DNA of 64,000 nucleotides from Talpa occidentalis (lineage: Eukaryota > Chordata > Mammalia > Eulipotyphla > Talpidae), in contig NW_023601543.1 in NCBI RefSeq assembly GCF_014898055.3, forward strand, positions 12,795,314-12,859,313, read 5' to 3'. The stretch's first letter is position 1, and each line of letters opens with the position of its first letter. Positions 1 through 11,235 of this stretch are shown one piece after another. The translations under genes were made by a program, and so were the position numbers. The notes under the pieces were generated by a model. That model searched no databases and was not told the origin of the DNA. It saw only the letters and a program-made list of their open reading frames with translations.

Positions 1-264
1 TGAAGGACAAGGGACACTGGACAAATATAACAGTTGCCAGAGATGGGGGAGGGGAGAGCAAACAGTTCAGGCAGAGTGTAGTGTTGGGTATCAGAAATCT
101 CTTCAGACTGAATAGATTAGCTTGACTGTAACTGAGAGTTCACATAAAGGGAATTGTAAAAAGAGAGGTGGGGTTTTTTTTGGCCAGATGAGAGGTAAAA
201 TGTGTAGGGAGATGGATAAGATGCTTCAGTTAATAATAGGGATGAAAATAATAGCTTGCATTAG
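1..264. other. Unassigned sequence at left edge
   Basis: No gene or clear repeat is visible. The purine-rich text has the flavour of decayed antisense L2 sequence, but I cannot anchor it to a diagnostic segment, so it is left unassigned. Confidence 0.3.
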
Positions 265-460
265 AATGAGTAATGGCCAGTTTATCTACTGAGTGCTTTA
301 TTTATGGTTTAGACCATTGAACCTCACCAATGAGAAAGCTGACTCTAAAAAGAGGTTGAATGACTTGTTCAAGGTCACACATCTAGGAAGTTGGCAGAGC
401 AAACTTTTGAATCCAAATCTCTTTGACTCTAGAACACTAACCTTAACCGTTAGTAGTTAT
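265..460 (-). repeat. MIR SINE fragment
   Basis: Old mammalian tRNA-derived SINE read in antisense. The order of landmarks is right: a 'tgagtgctttattt' stretch, then the 'gagaaagctga' region, then 'aaggtcacacatct' and 'ttgaatccaaatctctttgactct'-like text, which is the antisense of the MIR core and B-box side. The 65-codon open frame across it is incidental. Confidence 0.75.
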
Positions 461-1840
461 GCTCTTGGGGGCAGTGACCTGTATGTTTAGTGTAGTGGGA
501 AACCCCCACTTGTATTGACAGAGGTACTATAGGAGTGTTGAGGTACCGCTTCGACATGTGACACGCAATCTCTAGGCCAAAGATTCTCTGCAGTTTGTTT
601 CTTCTGAAGAGACCCCAATGGGCCCAGTTGGTGTGATGCCCCTGGGAGTTGAGTGATGTCTTCAAACACAGGTATTTACAAGCCAGTGACCTTATTAGCT
701 GGTGCTGCTTGCTTTTTCTCCCCTCCATACCTCAGAGTCATGCTAGAATACTGGGATCTCAGAGACGATTTAGGTAGGTCAAGGCTTGATTTTACAGAAA
801 GAAGAAACAGGAACTTATTTAGAAGGGACTCATCCAGAGTGACAGAAACTCAGGGAAAGTAGCAGAGCTGGGCCCAACAGCAGATTCTCTTCACCTGGAG
901 AGCTATGCTAACCTTTTCTAGGCCTTCTCAATAGAAAGCAACATATTCAGATTAGGAAGTGTACTTCAGTTACTCTGAGTCATTGTTTTAGCTGTCTAAA
1001 GTTCTATAACAATTGGAAAACTTGATTATAAATGATAGATATCCTTGAATTAAGAGATGGATTTCAGTAATGATTGCTGTACAATGAATAAATGGACTCT
1101 TTAGTCTTATGAGTTTTGATAAAATCAGATGCCCTTTAAATGGAAAAAATGTTCACCCTGCTGAATTGAAACAAATTGTGCTTATGAATGCATCAAATCT
1201 TAAAAACTCACATTTAAAAGAAAAACATTTGCGTTTAAAATTTTTGAGTTTAAAATTTTACTCTGGATACGCATACCAGTTGGAGAGCAAATCATAGAAT
1301 GAAAAATACTTAAGAGTTAGAAAAAAAATACTTAGGTGACCGTGGAGTGGAGGCCAGTGGTCTGCTGGGTGTGCAGGGGGCCTTCCTGACCTACGGGCCT
1401 CTCCCAGCACCGGGCAGTCAGGCTTTCGAAGTCCATCCTCAAGCTTCCCACCACTTTTCATTCCTTTACCCTGTTTCTCCTGACCTCTGCCATTGTTTAA
1501 CTTACGGCCTTGCCCTAGCCTGCTTTGCCTGATAACATGCTGCCTGTTTTTCTACTTTCTTTGGAAAAAATAACAGCCTAGAAAGGGAGGCCTGAAATCG
1601 CCGGTTGCTACTTAGTATCTGCTGGGTCCTGGTGTTTGTCATGTGCTTATGTGGTATAAGAAGGGTCTTAAAGCGGCAGCCCCAGCCATAGTGAAGCATA
1701 CTCATTTTAGAGAACAGAGCTAAAACCATGAAGCAATCAATCAACAAACAAAAAGTATCACGAGTATGCTGAAGGTTGAGGTACAGATCTTAGGTGTAAC
1801 TGACTAGATTGTTTCTGTTACATGGGTACCTTGGCCCTCA
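461..1840. other. No recognisable feature
   Basis: No gene, RNA or confident repeat. A weak MIR-like piece may lie at about 765-890 (a 'gtagcagagctgggccc' phrase), too decayed to call. The short open frames on both strands have no family resemblance. Confidence 0.4.
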
Positions 1841-1856
1841 CTGATATTCCATTTCT

Positions 1857-2129
1857 GTTTTTTTTTTTTAAGATTTATTTATTTATGCAGACAAGAACCG
1901 GGGTACAGGCTAGAGGTGCCAGTGGTGAGAGGATTCACCAGAGAAAGAGTGGGGAGCAGAACAGGCAGATTGACTGAAATACACTGCTGAGGGAAGCAGC
2001 GGGCAAGACAGGAAAGGTCTGCTCACAATGTGGGTAGCTCCCTGACTGGCCAGGGATCGAGCTCATGCTGCAGTGGCTGCGATCAGCCTCATTGGTTACA
2101 TCTTAAACCCTTATGCCACCAGGGAGGCC
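1857..2129 (-). mobile_element. tRNA-derived SINE, camelid Vic-1-like
   Basis: First of 15 copies. Read on the minus strand, the family has a tRNA-like head with an A-box-like TGGCGCAGCGG and a B-box-like GGTTCGATCCC, a body containing GCTGCTCCCCTCAGCAGTGT and CTGCCTGTTCTGCTCCCC, and an (AAATA)n/A tail. On the plus strand it begins with the T-run and 'aagatttatttattt' and ends in 'ccaccagggaggcc'. This copy belongs to the 'agctggggtacaggcc' subtype. A 16-bp target duplication with one mismatch flanks it: 'ctgatattccatttct' at 1841-1856 and 'ctgatatttcatttct' at 2130-2145. Non-autonomous; in mammals such SINEs are mobilised by L1. Confidence 0.92.
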
Positions 2130-2145
2130 CTGATATTTCATTTCT

Positions 2146-3129
2146 AATTTCTCACAAAGGGACATGGTGCAGAAGTTCATGCCTCAATTTACCAAATGTC
2201 AGTTCTTCAAATATGAGGAATACTTCTCCTTCAAGGGGTTGTTCCTAAGAGGAGTCTGTTCTCATGAGTTTCTTGCATAAAAAGGACTCTGTAGTCGAAT
2301 AATTCATTATGAACATATCCTCCTCTTGGAAATTTCTGAGACAAGTTGGTATATTAAAGGCACTTAGTCCTGCAGCTTTGAAACTTCGACATCAATTGAT
2401 ATTAACCACATTGATTTGCCCACAGAACTTCTGTTTTATAACCCATGGACCTCATGGTGTCCGACAGAACACACAGTGACATAAGCTGCCCTGAATGTCT
2501 AAATGTCCGATTTGGTTACAGTTCTGTCAGCCCCTGGACCTTTCAAGTGCAATCTTGGGCAGGAAGTAAGAGAGAGAAACTAGTTCAAACTATTTTAACA
2601 ACAGGCCACTGACTGAAACAACCTCCCTGTGCGTGGTTGATCAACATTTTCCCTCTCTTAAGGGAAAATCATGCACAGAAACAAGCACATATAAATAATT
2701 TACCAAGCTGTAATACGCTATAAATAACCAGCCTACTAAATAATGAATTAACCCAACTGCTGATTCATAGGTAAATGTCTCTTGTAAAGCAGCATTTTTA
2801 TGGATTTTACAGCTTAGTTAATATCCACTCATATTTCATTAGGACGGTTCAGGTGAAGTATTGGGGTAATAATCTGGATGTATTTGAAAGTGATATAGCA
2901 CATATCAGGAGCCCAGGCAGAGCTTGGGGAGCTGCCAGGATCTTTCTTTTTAGCCAGAGCCTGAGGGGTACTTGAGCTGGGTCTTATTCTTCTCCTTCCT
3001 TCATGGTTTCAATTGCCCAGCAAAATCAGTGCAAGCCTCGGATGCTGTCCTCTCTGAGACAGTGGGCAGAAATCACTTCGACCTCCTGGACAGAGCCAGC
3101 TTTTCTGAGGCACCGTGACATGAACACAG
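2146..3129. other. No recognisable feature
   Basis: AT-rich unique sequence, especially 2680-2760. No coding signal or identifiable repeat. Confidence 0.4.
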
Positions 3130-3340
3130 ACTCTTGAGCTGAACCCTGGTATTTTCATCTTTCCCACTTACTAACTTTTACCACTTAAACTTCTGCCACT
3201 CAGTTCTCTCCTCTGTAAAACAGGGACAAGAATAATACTTACCTCCTAGAGTTTTTAGGCATTTAAATGCATTTGTGTTGTCCAGTTCTAGAATATTCCT
3301 TGGCAGTTAGCATGTTCTTTTTAACGGGTAGCTGTTGTAT
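3130..3340 (+). repeat. MIR SINE fragment
   Basis: Sense MIR with the core and 3' side: 'cttctgccactcagttctctcctctgtaaaacaggg'-type text around 3190-3225, then 'aatacttacctcctagag' and the 'ttccttggcagttagca' end, which stands where MIR has its 'gcctggcacatagta' region. Confidence 0.65.
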
Positions 3341-3660
3341 ACATTAGCACATGACTCTTTTAGACTCTTCATTTTGGTTTTCTTGACCCTGGTGTAATAA
3401 GATCCTTAGAACTTAGCTCCCGGGGGTTGGAGGGCCTGGATGGGGTCACTAAGGTGCTTTCTCTTATCTCTGAAGAATAAGAATGGGGAGCAGGAGCTGT
3501 ATCAGGAAAAAACTGTTTTTGACTAACTTTTAATTATTCAGAGGAAGAAATGTTCCTTTACTTAAAAGGAACTTTATGCCTCTTTATCAATGAGGGTTTT
3601 GGGAGAGGAAGTGGCAAGAATTATCAGTCAAGTTGTATTAAAAACAAGACCTGAACTTCA
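3341..3660. other. No recognisable feature
   Basis: Unique sequence between a MIR and an L1 piece; nothing recognised. Confidence 0.4.
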
Positions 3661-3965
3661 TAATCCAACCTCCATTTATTGTTTTTTATTGCAGTGTAAT
3701 TGAGGTGTATGATTATATTCGGTTCAGGTGTGTAATGTCATGATTCGATACTTGTATACATTTCGAGGTGATCGCTGAGCTGTGTCAATTTGCCATCTTT
3801 GCAATTTTCGATGCAATGTTATTGACTATTATTCCCGTGCTGTACATTACACTTTGTGACTTATTTCTCTTATAACTGGAAGTTTGTACCTTTTGCTGTG
3901 CTCCCATTTCACCATCCTCTGAGCTGGCCCCTCTCCTCACATTTAACCTGAATATGTTAATGAGA
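3661..3965 (-). repeat. Old L1 (L1M-type) 3' fragment
   Basis: Antisense of an old mammalian L1 3' region. Landmarks in order are a 'gtgtaattgaggtgta' start, 'catgattcgatacttgtata', 'gctgtacattacactttgtgac' and 'ttataactggaagtttgtacc'. No open reading frame remains. Confidence 0.8.
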
Positions 3966-4390
3966 ATTGATGTCAAAGCAAGATGCTACTTTTTCCTATT
4001 TGCAGTGACCCTGAGTGCCCTGGCATGTGGGGTGTAGAAACAGGAAACTATAGCCTTACCATCTCGCCTACAGGGGTGGAGAGAGAGTAAGTGTCCTACC
4101 CGCCAACATTATACACCTACCCCCAGCTGAAGGACCACTTGGTTCTGACTCAGTGGAGCAGCAGCTCAGGCCCTTGCACCAACTTGTGGTTGATTACAGG
4201 CCAGTGATCATGCCTCAGCACCCCAAATATGCCTGTCAGCTGTGAGAGCAGGCGCTCAGGCATGTACAGAGCCCAGATGGAGTGCAGGACAGTCATGGTC
4301 TGAAGCTTCCTAGGCCCTGTGTCCCTGGAGAGCTCTGCCATTCCTCTACATGCTAGTCTCGTGTATGGCTCCTCAGCCTGCTCTCTGTCC
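3966..4390. other. No recognisable feature
   Basis: Unique sequence between an L1 piece and a SINE. The long minus-strand open frame that enters here (4150-4548) runs partly through the SINE and has no protein-family character. Confidence 0.4.
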
Positions 4391-4400
4391 CCTTTCCCAC

Positions 4401-4700
4401 CTTTTTTTAAAGATTTATTTATTTTTGCATGCAAGAGCTGGAGTGCAGGCCAGAAGTGGGGTGTGTGTGTGTGTGGGGGGGGGGGTTGGTGAGAGGATTC
4501 ACCAGAGACAGAGCGGGGAGCAGAACAGGCGGAGTGGCTGAAACACACTGCTGAGGGGAGCAGCGGGCGAGACAGGAGAGGTCTGCCATGCCATGTGGGT
4601 AGCTTTCTGGCTGGGGATCGAACTCATGCTGCAGTGGCTGCAGATAGCTTCGTAGTGCTGAGACTTAGCCCCTTGCACCACCAGAGAGGCCCTCCCCCCA
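4401..4700 (-). mobile_element. Vic-1-like SINE with expanded GT/G microsatellite
   Basis: Same family and subtype as the copy at 1857. A GT run followed by 11 G (about 4461-4487) sits inside the body, which is why this copy is longer than its relatives. A 10-bp direct repeat 'cctttcccac' flanks it at 4391-4400 and 4701-4710. Confidence 0.9.
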
Positions 4701-4710
4701 CCTTTCCCAC

Positions 4711-6694
4711 TTTTCATTGTGGGCTTCTCAGCTGCCCTCGAGGAAGGCCACTTTTCCATTCTTCTTCTCTATCTCCTGGGCTCAGAAATCTAATGGATAA
4801 TCTCTGGTCCTCTGACTGCCCCTTCTCCTGCCATCTACTCTAGCCGGACCTGTGGCAGTGACCCTATTTTCTGCACTTTCAGGTCAGGGTAATCCCCTTG
4901 AGTCGGGTCCTGTCTATTGAGGTGTCTCATCTGTCTGTTTTATTCAAAGACAACAGCAAGAAAGCAGTGGGGGGTGGGGCTTTGGATTGACAGGACTGGA
5001 CTCTCAAACATTTTTTTTAAAACGCCTGCCACTAGTGCTATATACCCTGCTTACCTTCAAGTCTCAGCTGGGGGAGCCAGGGTGCCTTCTGGGACAGCAC
5101 AGTGCCTTCAAAGAGAAGGAAGTGTCATCCCCTGCAGCTCGAGCAGGATAAGCTGCCCAGCCCGCCATTATCTTTTGGCCAAGCCCCCTCCTCACCCTTA
5201 GCCCCAGAAGTGCAAAGAAATGTGGCTCTTTTTTATTTACTCTCTATCGCAAAAAAAAAAAAAAAAAAAAAAACAAAAAAAAACAAGAGAAATATAAACA
5301 GTTGCTAAGCTACTGGGTGGGCTCTATCAGTGTGCTTTGTTGCGATCCCAGCGTTAAGGACTCATGTTATCACAGATTCAGCCACGTCAGCTACAGAAGA
5401 GGAGAAAGGGGTGCTGGAGAGGGCTCCTTCGTAGGTTCAGTTGACAGGTCAAGTGCTTGACTTGGGTGGGACCGTGCGCTGTTTGGCTGAAGTCTTGGGA
5501 ATGCAGCTGACCTGGAACCTGTCAAGTATACTTCTGTCTCCAGGTGGGGAAAAAAGGCAGAATTTTCTTCCCAGTTTTCAAACTGGTCCAAAAGACAACG
5601 CTGATTTGGGGCCTTGTCTTTTTTTTTTTTTCAGATTTGTTTCAGGAGGGTCAGCTCTCAAGGAAGTGTGGGTCATGTTTAGTCTCTGGTCTTTGTGCTT
5701 TCACACGTCACCTGCAGTCGATGCTACTGGCAGGGCCGGACCCCAGCTGGCCCAATGTTCCAGAAAGCCTCCAAAGCCCAACTGTTATATTCTTTTAGCT
5801 CCAGCATTTTCTTTTCAAAACTGGGTGAATTACAGGTGAAGCAAGTCTTCATTTAACCGCTAAATTCGGTATGTTTGGAAGTTGTTACTTTTGTAAATGC
5901 CACACTCTCAGTGGTCCTGAGGAGCGTGTCTCCGCTCCTACTCCAAAGGCATTAACTGGGAGAAAGATGGAAAGTTCTATTTCCCAACACTGCCTTGCTA
6001 CATTATCTATATCATTCATAATGGTCTAATCCACCCATTGCGTGTTGGTTCAGTGTGAGGACAATGGGAACATTCCTGACTTTAGACTTGTTTTCATCAA
6101 TTAGTTATTTTGTGTAAAGTTGGGTTTAGAAAAAGGAATCTTATAAAAATTACCACAGCCTGGGACACCCTTTGTGGCACATACACTGAAAATACTTCTT
6201 AAATAAAAGCCCAGGAAATTGTCCCTTCTGTCTTTCATCTGTCAGCATAAGCAATAGAATTCTATAGCCCATTCAGTGACATATTTAATTAAGCAACCTA
6301 TCTGCTGAATGCGCTGGGGGTTGGCTGACAGTGCCTTTCACTGCTGATTTGGATGACAAAGGCTGTGGTGAGATATTCAACAGTCTGGTGAAATGGAAAG
6401 AAACTCCCAATTGGTCACACCTACCTATTTCTCTGGGCATGTGGCATTAGCTCTGATAATACAGAAAGTAGACAGTCTTTTATTTATTGAGAGTCATTGG
6501 CCACCAACCTCTTGGCTTTGCTCTTCCGCAGCGAGCCTGACATTTCACTACAGATGAATAGAGATTTAGTTGTAGGTGGGAAACTTGAGCTTGTGCTTTT
6601 CAAAAGATGGTCAGGTGCTCCTTTAAATCCTAACCCAGAACCATTCCTGATCATCATTCTTGTCTTGGTGGTGGTCACTGGCTATCCCTAGTGA
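4711..6694. other. No gene; orphan A-tract and pyrimidine tract
   Basis: About 2 kb without an assignable repeat or gene. It contains an A-run at 5250-5284 and a T-run followed by CAG at about 5618-5634. The latter resembles a splice acceptor, but no exon follows that I can support. The 132-codon plus-strand frame at 5441-5839 has no recognisable domain. Confidence 0.4.
5250..5284 (+). repeat. Poly(A)-rich tract
   Basis: About 23 uninterrupted A, then C and nine more A. It could be the tail of a retroposed sequence or a simple repeat. I see no polyadenylation signal just upstream and no matching target duplication. Confidence 0.85.
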
Positions 6695-6925
6695 ATATTG
6701 CTAGTTTCAGTGACAATTATGGGGTGTTTACCTGGTGCCAGGCATCTGCCAAAGTGTTGCATGTATTACCCTCCCAGCAGCACCGCGGCGTAGATACTGT
6801 TGATATTCTGTTTTGCAGATGAGGAAATTTAGACTCAGAAAACGGAAGCAACTCACTGGTATCCACACAACTAGGAAGCAGCAGTCAGGCGTGGCACCCG
6901 GAGCGCTTCTACTTGGCAGCCATGT
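6695..6925 (-). repeat. MIR SINE
   Basis: Antisense MIR covering most of the element: 'ctggtgccaggcatctgcca', then 'ttttgcagatgaggaaattt', 'agactcagaaaacgg', and a decayed 'aactaggaagcagcagtcaggcg' stretch. Confidence 0.85.
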
Positions 6926-8960
6926 TCTTAACTGCACTCTGCGCTGCCTCTCCAGGAAGCCAGAGGATTCGTAATCCCGACCCAATGATTAATTATCAGC
7001 CGGAGCGTCCACGAGAGCATTGGCATAGTAAACTCTTTTGGAGTCTCTCCCAGGAAATCAGAGGTCCTTCACCTAGGCCTGCGGGCCCCCGGGAACTCAT
7101 TAGGCCCTTAAAATTAGAAGCAAATGTATACGAGCCTATTCTGGGGAAAGGGGTCAGTTTTTACCAACGTCTTGAAGAAGTTCACAACAGAGATGATTAG
7201 CAGCTTCCACAAATCCCTGAAATGCGACTGCTCGATGCTTACATATGTGAATATAAACAAACTCCTCTCGTTCACTTTCTAGCCTTAGGAGCTAAGTAGG
7301 ATTACTGCGCCCACTTGACAGAGTGAGAAATTGAGACTAATTCGCATATCTCCCAACACACTGCCTGTCTCAGTGGGTTTTATTGACATTTTGTAGAATT
7401 GATTTGGATACTGCCAGCTCTGGGGGTATTTTGTGTGAGGAATCATTCTCAAAGGTTCCAGCCTGTAGTAGGAACTTTATAAATCTTGACCAACTGAATG
7501 AAGAATATCAACACGCTAGAAAGATAATACATCAAGGCTTTTCAAGACTGGTGGCTTGGCAAAGCGCTGGCACTTTGCTCCCATACAGGGCTCTCTAGAG
7601 GGCTGTGGCTCTGATCCCCAAGACCTTCTTCTCCCAATAGGTTATAAGTTACCCCTGAGTATGGGCTAACTAGCTTTAGAGATCCATGAATAATGCCTGT
7701 TTTGTGTCCTGATTACTAGGCATAATGTCCCCTGCCTCTTATTTTCAGGTGACCAAGCAGAAGTCACCCAAGCCCTTTGCCTGTGGGATCATTCAAATCT
7801 GGGTCTCTACACTGAGGGGAGGATGGAGGGAGAAGTATGTTCTGTGCAGCTGCCTTGATACAAGTTGACTGTATTTGAGTTTCCAAGATGGAGCATTTTT
7901 AAAAAACCAGAACAATTGCCTGTGATTGTGAAGAGTGCATGGCGAGCTGGAGAGCGGGTGGGTAACAAGGTGGAGCAGCTCAAGTTTTTAATCACCTAGA
8001 TTACATGTTCCCAGGTTTAATGTTGTGGCCTCCACTGTTCCCCTAATTTTACCTGCTGCGATCTTATTTTACTTTTCATTTTATTCTCTGATCACTGCCG
8101 ATTAGAGCCCTGACTCCATGCTGCTTCTGTTGCCTGCCTCCCTGCCTGATGGGCCTCTTTGTATTGAGGCACAGAGCACGGCTGGCAGCTGGACTTCCTA
8201 GGGCCCAGAAGCTTCATTACTCTTTGTTGGCAGTGAACTCCAGAGTTACTGACTTTGGAGTTGGGTTTTCTCAAGTACAGCAGCTTAACATTGGGTCTAA
8301 AAGTCGATGTTTTTTTGTCCCCTGTAAATTAATCAGATGCATAAGCTAATTATAAGTCAATAAATATTTTAAGAAAGCTAGTCTCCAGCAGAGACCCTTG
8401 CACAAACTTCAGACTATTTTCCCAGTAATTAATACACTTCTTTGATTTGCTTTGAGGTGGAAAATAGTAGTTGACAGGATTGGTTCAAATAACTTACTCA
8501 TTTGGTTCAAATAACTAATTTGGTACCTGAAGTACTTTTTTATAGTAGTGATACTATCTTCTCCTATTAGATCTCTCACTTGAAGCACCCAAAGCAGTTT
8601 ATAACCTTTGAATCTTGAGGCTAGTTTAATTGTGGGCAGTGTAAGAGTGAATTTTGTGATCAGGTATATAGTTAAAACCTTTCTAATTGAGCCTCTATTA
8701 ACTCAAAAGGTAATGAAGACCACGTGAAGAGCAAATTTGACGAGTTTATGACAAGAAGAGAGTAAGTTAGCAAGGTAGTTATTTCAACTCCCAAGTAGAA
8801 CACAGTTTTAAAAGCACTGATAAATAAGTACGTCCAAGTCATTCCATGAATAGATTCTTGAATCTGAAGGTTAAAAACCATATAGTACAACTATTCAACA
8901 CTCAAAAAGCTTTTGTGGAGCAACACTGTGTGCTAGAACCTGGGACTATGATTTTTGTAG
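6926..8960. other. No gene; weak MIR and a short duplication
   Basis: Mostly unique sequence. A weak antisense MIR-like piece may lie at about 7265-7345 ('gcccacttgacagagtgaga'). At 8480-8523 a 22-bp unit beginning 'ttggttcaaataact' is duplicated in tandem with few differences. The 95-codon frame at 6913-7200 has no recognisable domain. Confidence 0.4.
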
Positions 8961-9009
8961 GTGCAGCTTTGGTAAGATATAATAAGAACAATATATAATT
9001 CACCCATTT
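8961..9009 (-). repeat. Old L1 fragment, part 1
   Basis: Antisense L1M 3'-region text ('taatataattcacccattt'-like) that is broken by the insertion at 9025-9414 and resumes at 9415. The duplicated 'aaaatgtacaattca' at the junctions belongs to this L1. Confidence 0.65.
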
Positions 9010-9024
9010 AAAATGTACAATTCA

Positions 9025-9414
9025 TGGGTCAAAATAAGGGGGTTGCAATTGTATGGGGAATATAAAAACAAAATTTATTATAAAAAAAAAGACATGGAGG
9101 TAAGAAAGAGCAAGAAGCATTTCAAAAAAATCAATTTTTGTTGGGCTTCCCTGGTGGCACAAGGGGTTAAGATGCATCCTATGAAGCTATCCAAAGCCAC
9201 TGCAGCACGAATTCTATCCCCAGTCAGGGGGCTACCCACATGGCACAGCAAACCTCTCCTGACTCACCCGCTGCTCCCCTCAGCGGTGTATTTCAGTCAA
9301 TCTGCCTGTTCTGCTCCCCACTCTGTCTCTGGTGAATCCTCTCACCCCCTGCACCTCTGGCCTGCACCCCAGTTCTTGTATGCATAAATAAATTAATCTT
9401 TAAAAAATTAAAAA
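9025..9414 (+). mobile_element. Bipartite insertion: unknown 5' part plus Vic-1-like SINE
   Basis: A perfect 15-bp target duplication 'aaaatgtacaattca' (9010-9024 and 9415-9429) encloses two parts. The first 118 bp (9025-9142) match no repeat I know and contain an internal A-run. The rest (9143 to about 9400) is a full SINE starting GGGCTTCCCTGGTGGC and ending in an A-rich tail. No separate duplication surrounds the SINE alone, so both parts seem to have entered together. A 5'-transduced flank or a template switch during reverse transcription would explain this. Confidence 0.75.
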
Positions 9415-9520
9415 AAAATGTACAATTCAGTGGTTTTTAATATCTTCATAGGGTTTTGTCACCATTCCTACAGTCAATTGTTGAACGATTTCTTCACCCC
9501 AGAAAGTCCTACCTAGGCTG
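9415..9520 (-). repeat. Old L1 fragment, part 2
   Basis: Continuation of the L1 at 8961: 'tacaattcagtggttttta', 'gtcaccattcctacagtc' and 'cttcaccccagaaagtcct' are the antisense of the old-L1 3' consensus. Confidence 0.75.
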
Positions 9521-9640
9521 TTACTCTGGGGATACAACTGACTGAAACACAGGACCTGCTTTTGAGGGGTTCACAGTCTATCAAAAGAGATGTTGGGTAG
9601 ATAAAGCATACAGAGTGCTGGCAGATAATCATGTATACCT
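9521..9640 (-). repeat. L2 fragment (weak)
   Basis: The text 'ggacctgcttttgagggg' and 'ttcacagtctatcaaaagag' fits the antisense L2 3' region ('ccctgccctcaaggagctta...'). Short and decayed. Confidence 0.45.
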
Positions 9641-10075
9641 CAGGTCCTCAATTTACCAGGCTCATCTTAGGATTTCTTTACTTTACAACGGGAAGAAAAC
9701 AACATACATTCAGTAGAAACCATAACTCAAATTCTGAGTTTTGATCTTTGCTCTGGACTAGTGATGTGTGGTGTGCCACTTTCGTGTGATGCTGGGCAGC
9801 GACTGTGAGCCATGTGAGCAAGAGGATGTGTTTTCTATCTTCACATCCCATCATGTCTACCAAATGCCGATCTGTGTCTGAGAGTCAGCCCTTTATTATA
9901 AAATAGGTTTTGTGTGAGATGATTTTGTCCAACTGTAGGCTCATTTCACTGTTCTGAACACGTTTGTAGTAAGCTGAGCTGAGCTATGCTATTTGGTAAA
10001 TTAGATGTATTAAATGCATATTCAACACAGGGTATTTTCAGTTTGTGAAAGGTTTATCAGGAATTAACCCCATCA
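9641..10075. other. No recognisable feature
   Basis: Unique sequence; nothing recognised. Confidence 0.4.
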
Positions 10076-10215
10076 CCATTCGAGAAACTTTTGTAAATCT
10101 GATTTAACATATGGGAAAACTGAGGCTCAGAGACGGAAATGATTCACCCAAGGACACACAGCTAACGGAGCCAAGTTTCAAACTCTTGTTTTCTGACATT
10201 TGGTATGTTACAATT
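10076..10215 (-). repeat. MIR SINE fragment
   Basis: Antisense MIR core: 'atgggaaaactgaggctcag', 'agacggaaatgattcaccca' and 'aggacacacagctaacggag', then a 'ttcaaactcttgtt' end. One of the better preserved MIR cores in the window. Confidence 0.9.
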
Positions 10216-10224
10216 TCAATACAT

Positions 10225-10475
10225 TTTGGATCATAGTGGCAGTGAAGGGCATTGATTCTAGAGCCAAACTCTCTGTATTTGATGTTCAGCACACAGGCCG
10301 GTTACTTGATCTCTCTGAGCTGCATTTTCCTTGTTTGTTTAGTTGAAGTAATACTTGTACCCACCTTACAGATAGGTTGTGAAGATTACATGAATTAATG
10401 TATGTAAAGTCCTTAGAATGATGTTTGCAACAAAATAAGCACTACCTAAGTGGTTGTTACTATTATTTTATTACC
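10225..10475 (+). repeat. MIR SINE
   Basis: Nearly full-length sense MIR, tail to tail with the antisense copy just upstream. It has the head ('gcattgattctagagcca'), a decayed 'tacttgatctctctgagctg' core and the 3' side 'ttgtgaagattacatgaatt'. It ends with the 'aagcactacctaagtgg' stretch that replaces MIR's 'aagcgctcaataaatg'. Confidence 0.88.
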
Positions 10476-10565
10476 TAGTTGTTGAATATGAAAACACATA
10501 TTTAATTAGATCCTTTGCATATTTGTTCTTCAGATTTAAAAATCCTGATTGTCCTCACACATGAT

Positions 10566-11014
10566 TTCTATTCAGTTTGTTTCACCATGTGTTTTGAGTG
10601 TTAGGTGCTGGGTATAGAAACAATGTTTAAGAAATAATCTGTGTGCTTTAAGGAGTTCACAGTTAAGTGAACAGCTAAGGCAGGTGAAGAGATACGTAGC
10701 CATAAATCAGAGCAAGCAACAGGAACGGGCCCAAATGAAGTACGCATGAAGCATAGAGGGGGTTGGAGAGACTTCATGAGAGTGGTGTTATTTGATTTGG
10801 GTTTTGAAATCCGAGTCAGATTTCATCAGGCTGAAAGGGCTGAGAGGAGTCATTCCAGGCTAGGGTAACAGCAGAAGCAGAGGAAAGAATGTATTTGCCA
10901 TGGTTGGGGAAAGACTACATGCTGTGTGTGTCATGAATGTAAAATTTTGGGAGACATCCTAAGAGGTGAGCCTGAAATTATAGATTGGGATGCTTCCTCG
11001 TAGGAGAAGGGAAG
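10566..11014 (-). repeat. L2 LINE 3' region
   Basis: Antisense L2: 'ttaggtgctgggtatagaaa', 'aaggagttcacagttaa', then the 'ggctgagaggagtcattcca' and 'ggctagggtaacagcagaag' blocks (L2 antisense normally reads 'attccaggcagagggaacag'). It is interrupted by a MIR and continues beyond it. Confidence 0.8.
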
Positions 11015-11235
11015 AGAATTGATATTTATGCACACCTATGCCAGGCTCTGTAAAATACTAGGTGCTAAATATGTATAAGGGAGCCCATTTGATTCTCACC
11101 ATTACCCTGAAGAAGCAGGTGCACAGAGGTGAAGTAAACTGATAGATAGCACCCTTAGCAAGTGGGAGAGTCTAGAGTTCAAACTGAGATCTCTTTCTGA
11201 CTCTGATTTCCCCATACCACATCAACCCTTGCACC
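11015..11235 (-). repeat. MIR SINE inserted in L2
   Basis: Antisense MIR ('atatttatgcacacctatgccaggc' region, 'ccattaccctgaagaagcag', 'gtgcacagaggtgaagtaa', 'gagttcaaactgagatctc') lying inside a run of L2 text. Confidence 0.82.

Noticed and set aside
5618..5634. T-rich tract plus CAG as a splice acceptor
   Set aside because: The match is to a very common pattern. The following frame is not protein-like and no partner donor or exon is evident.
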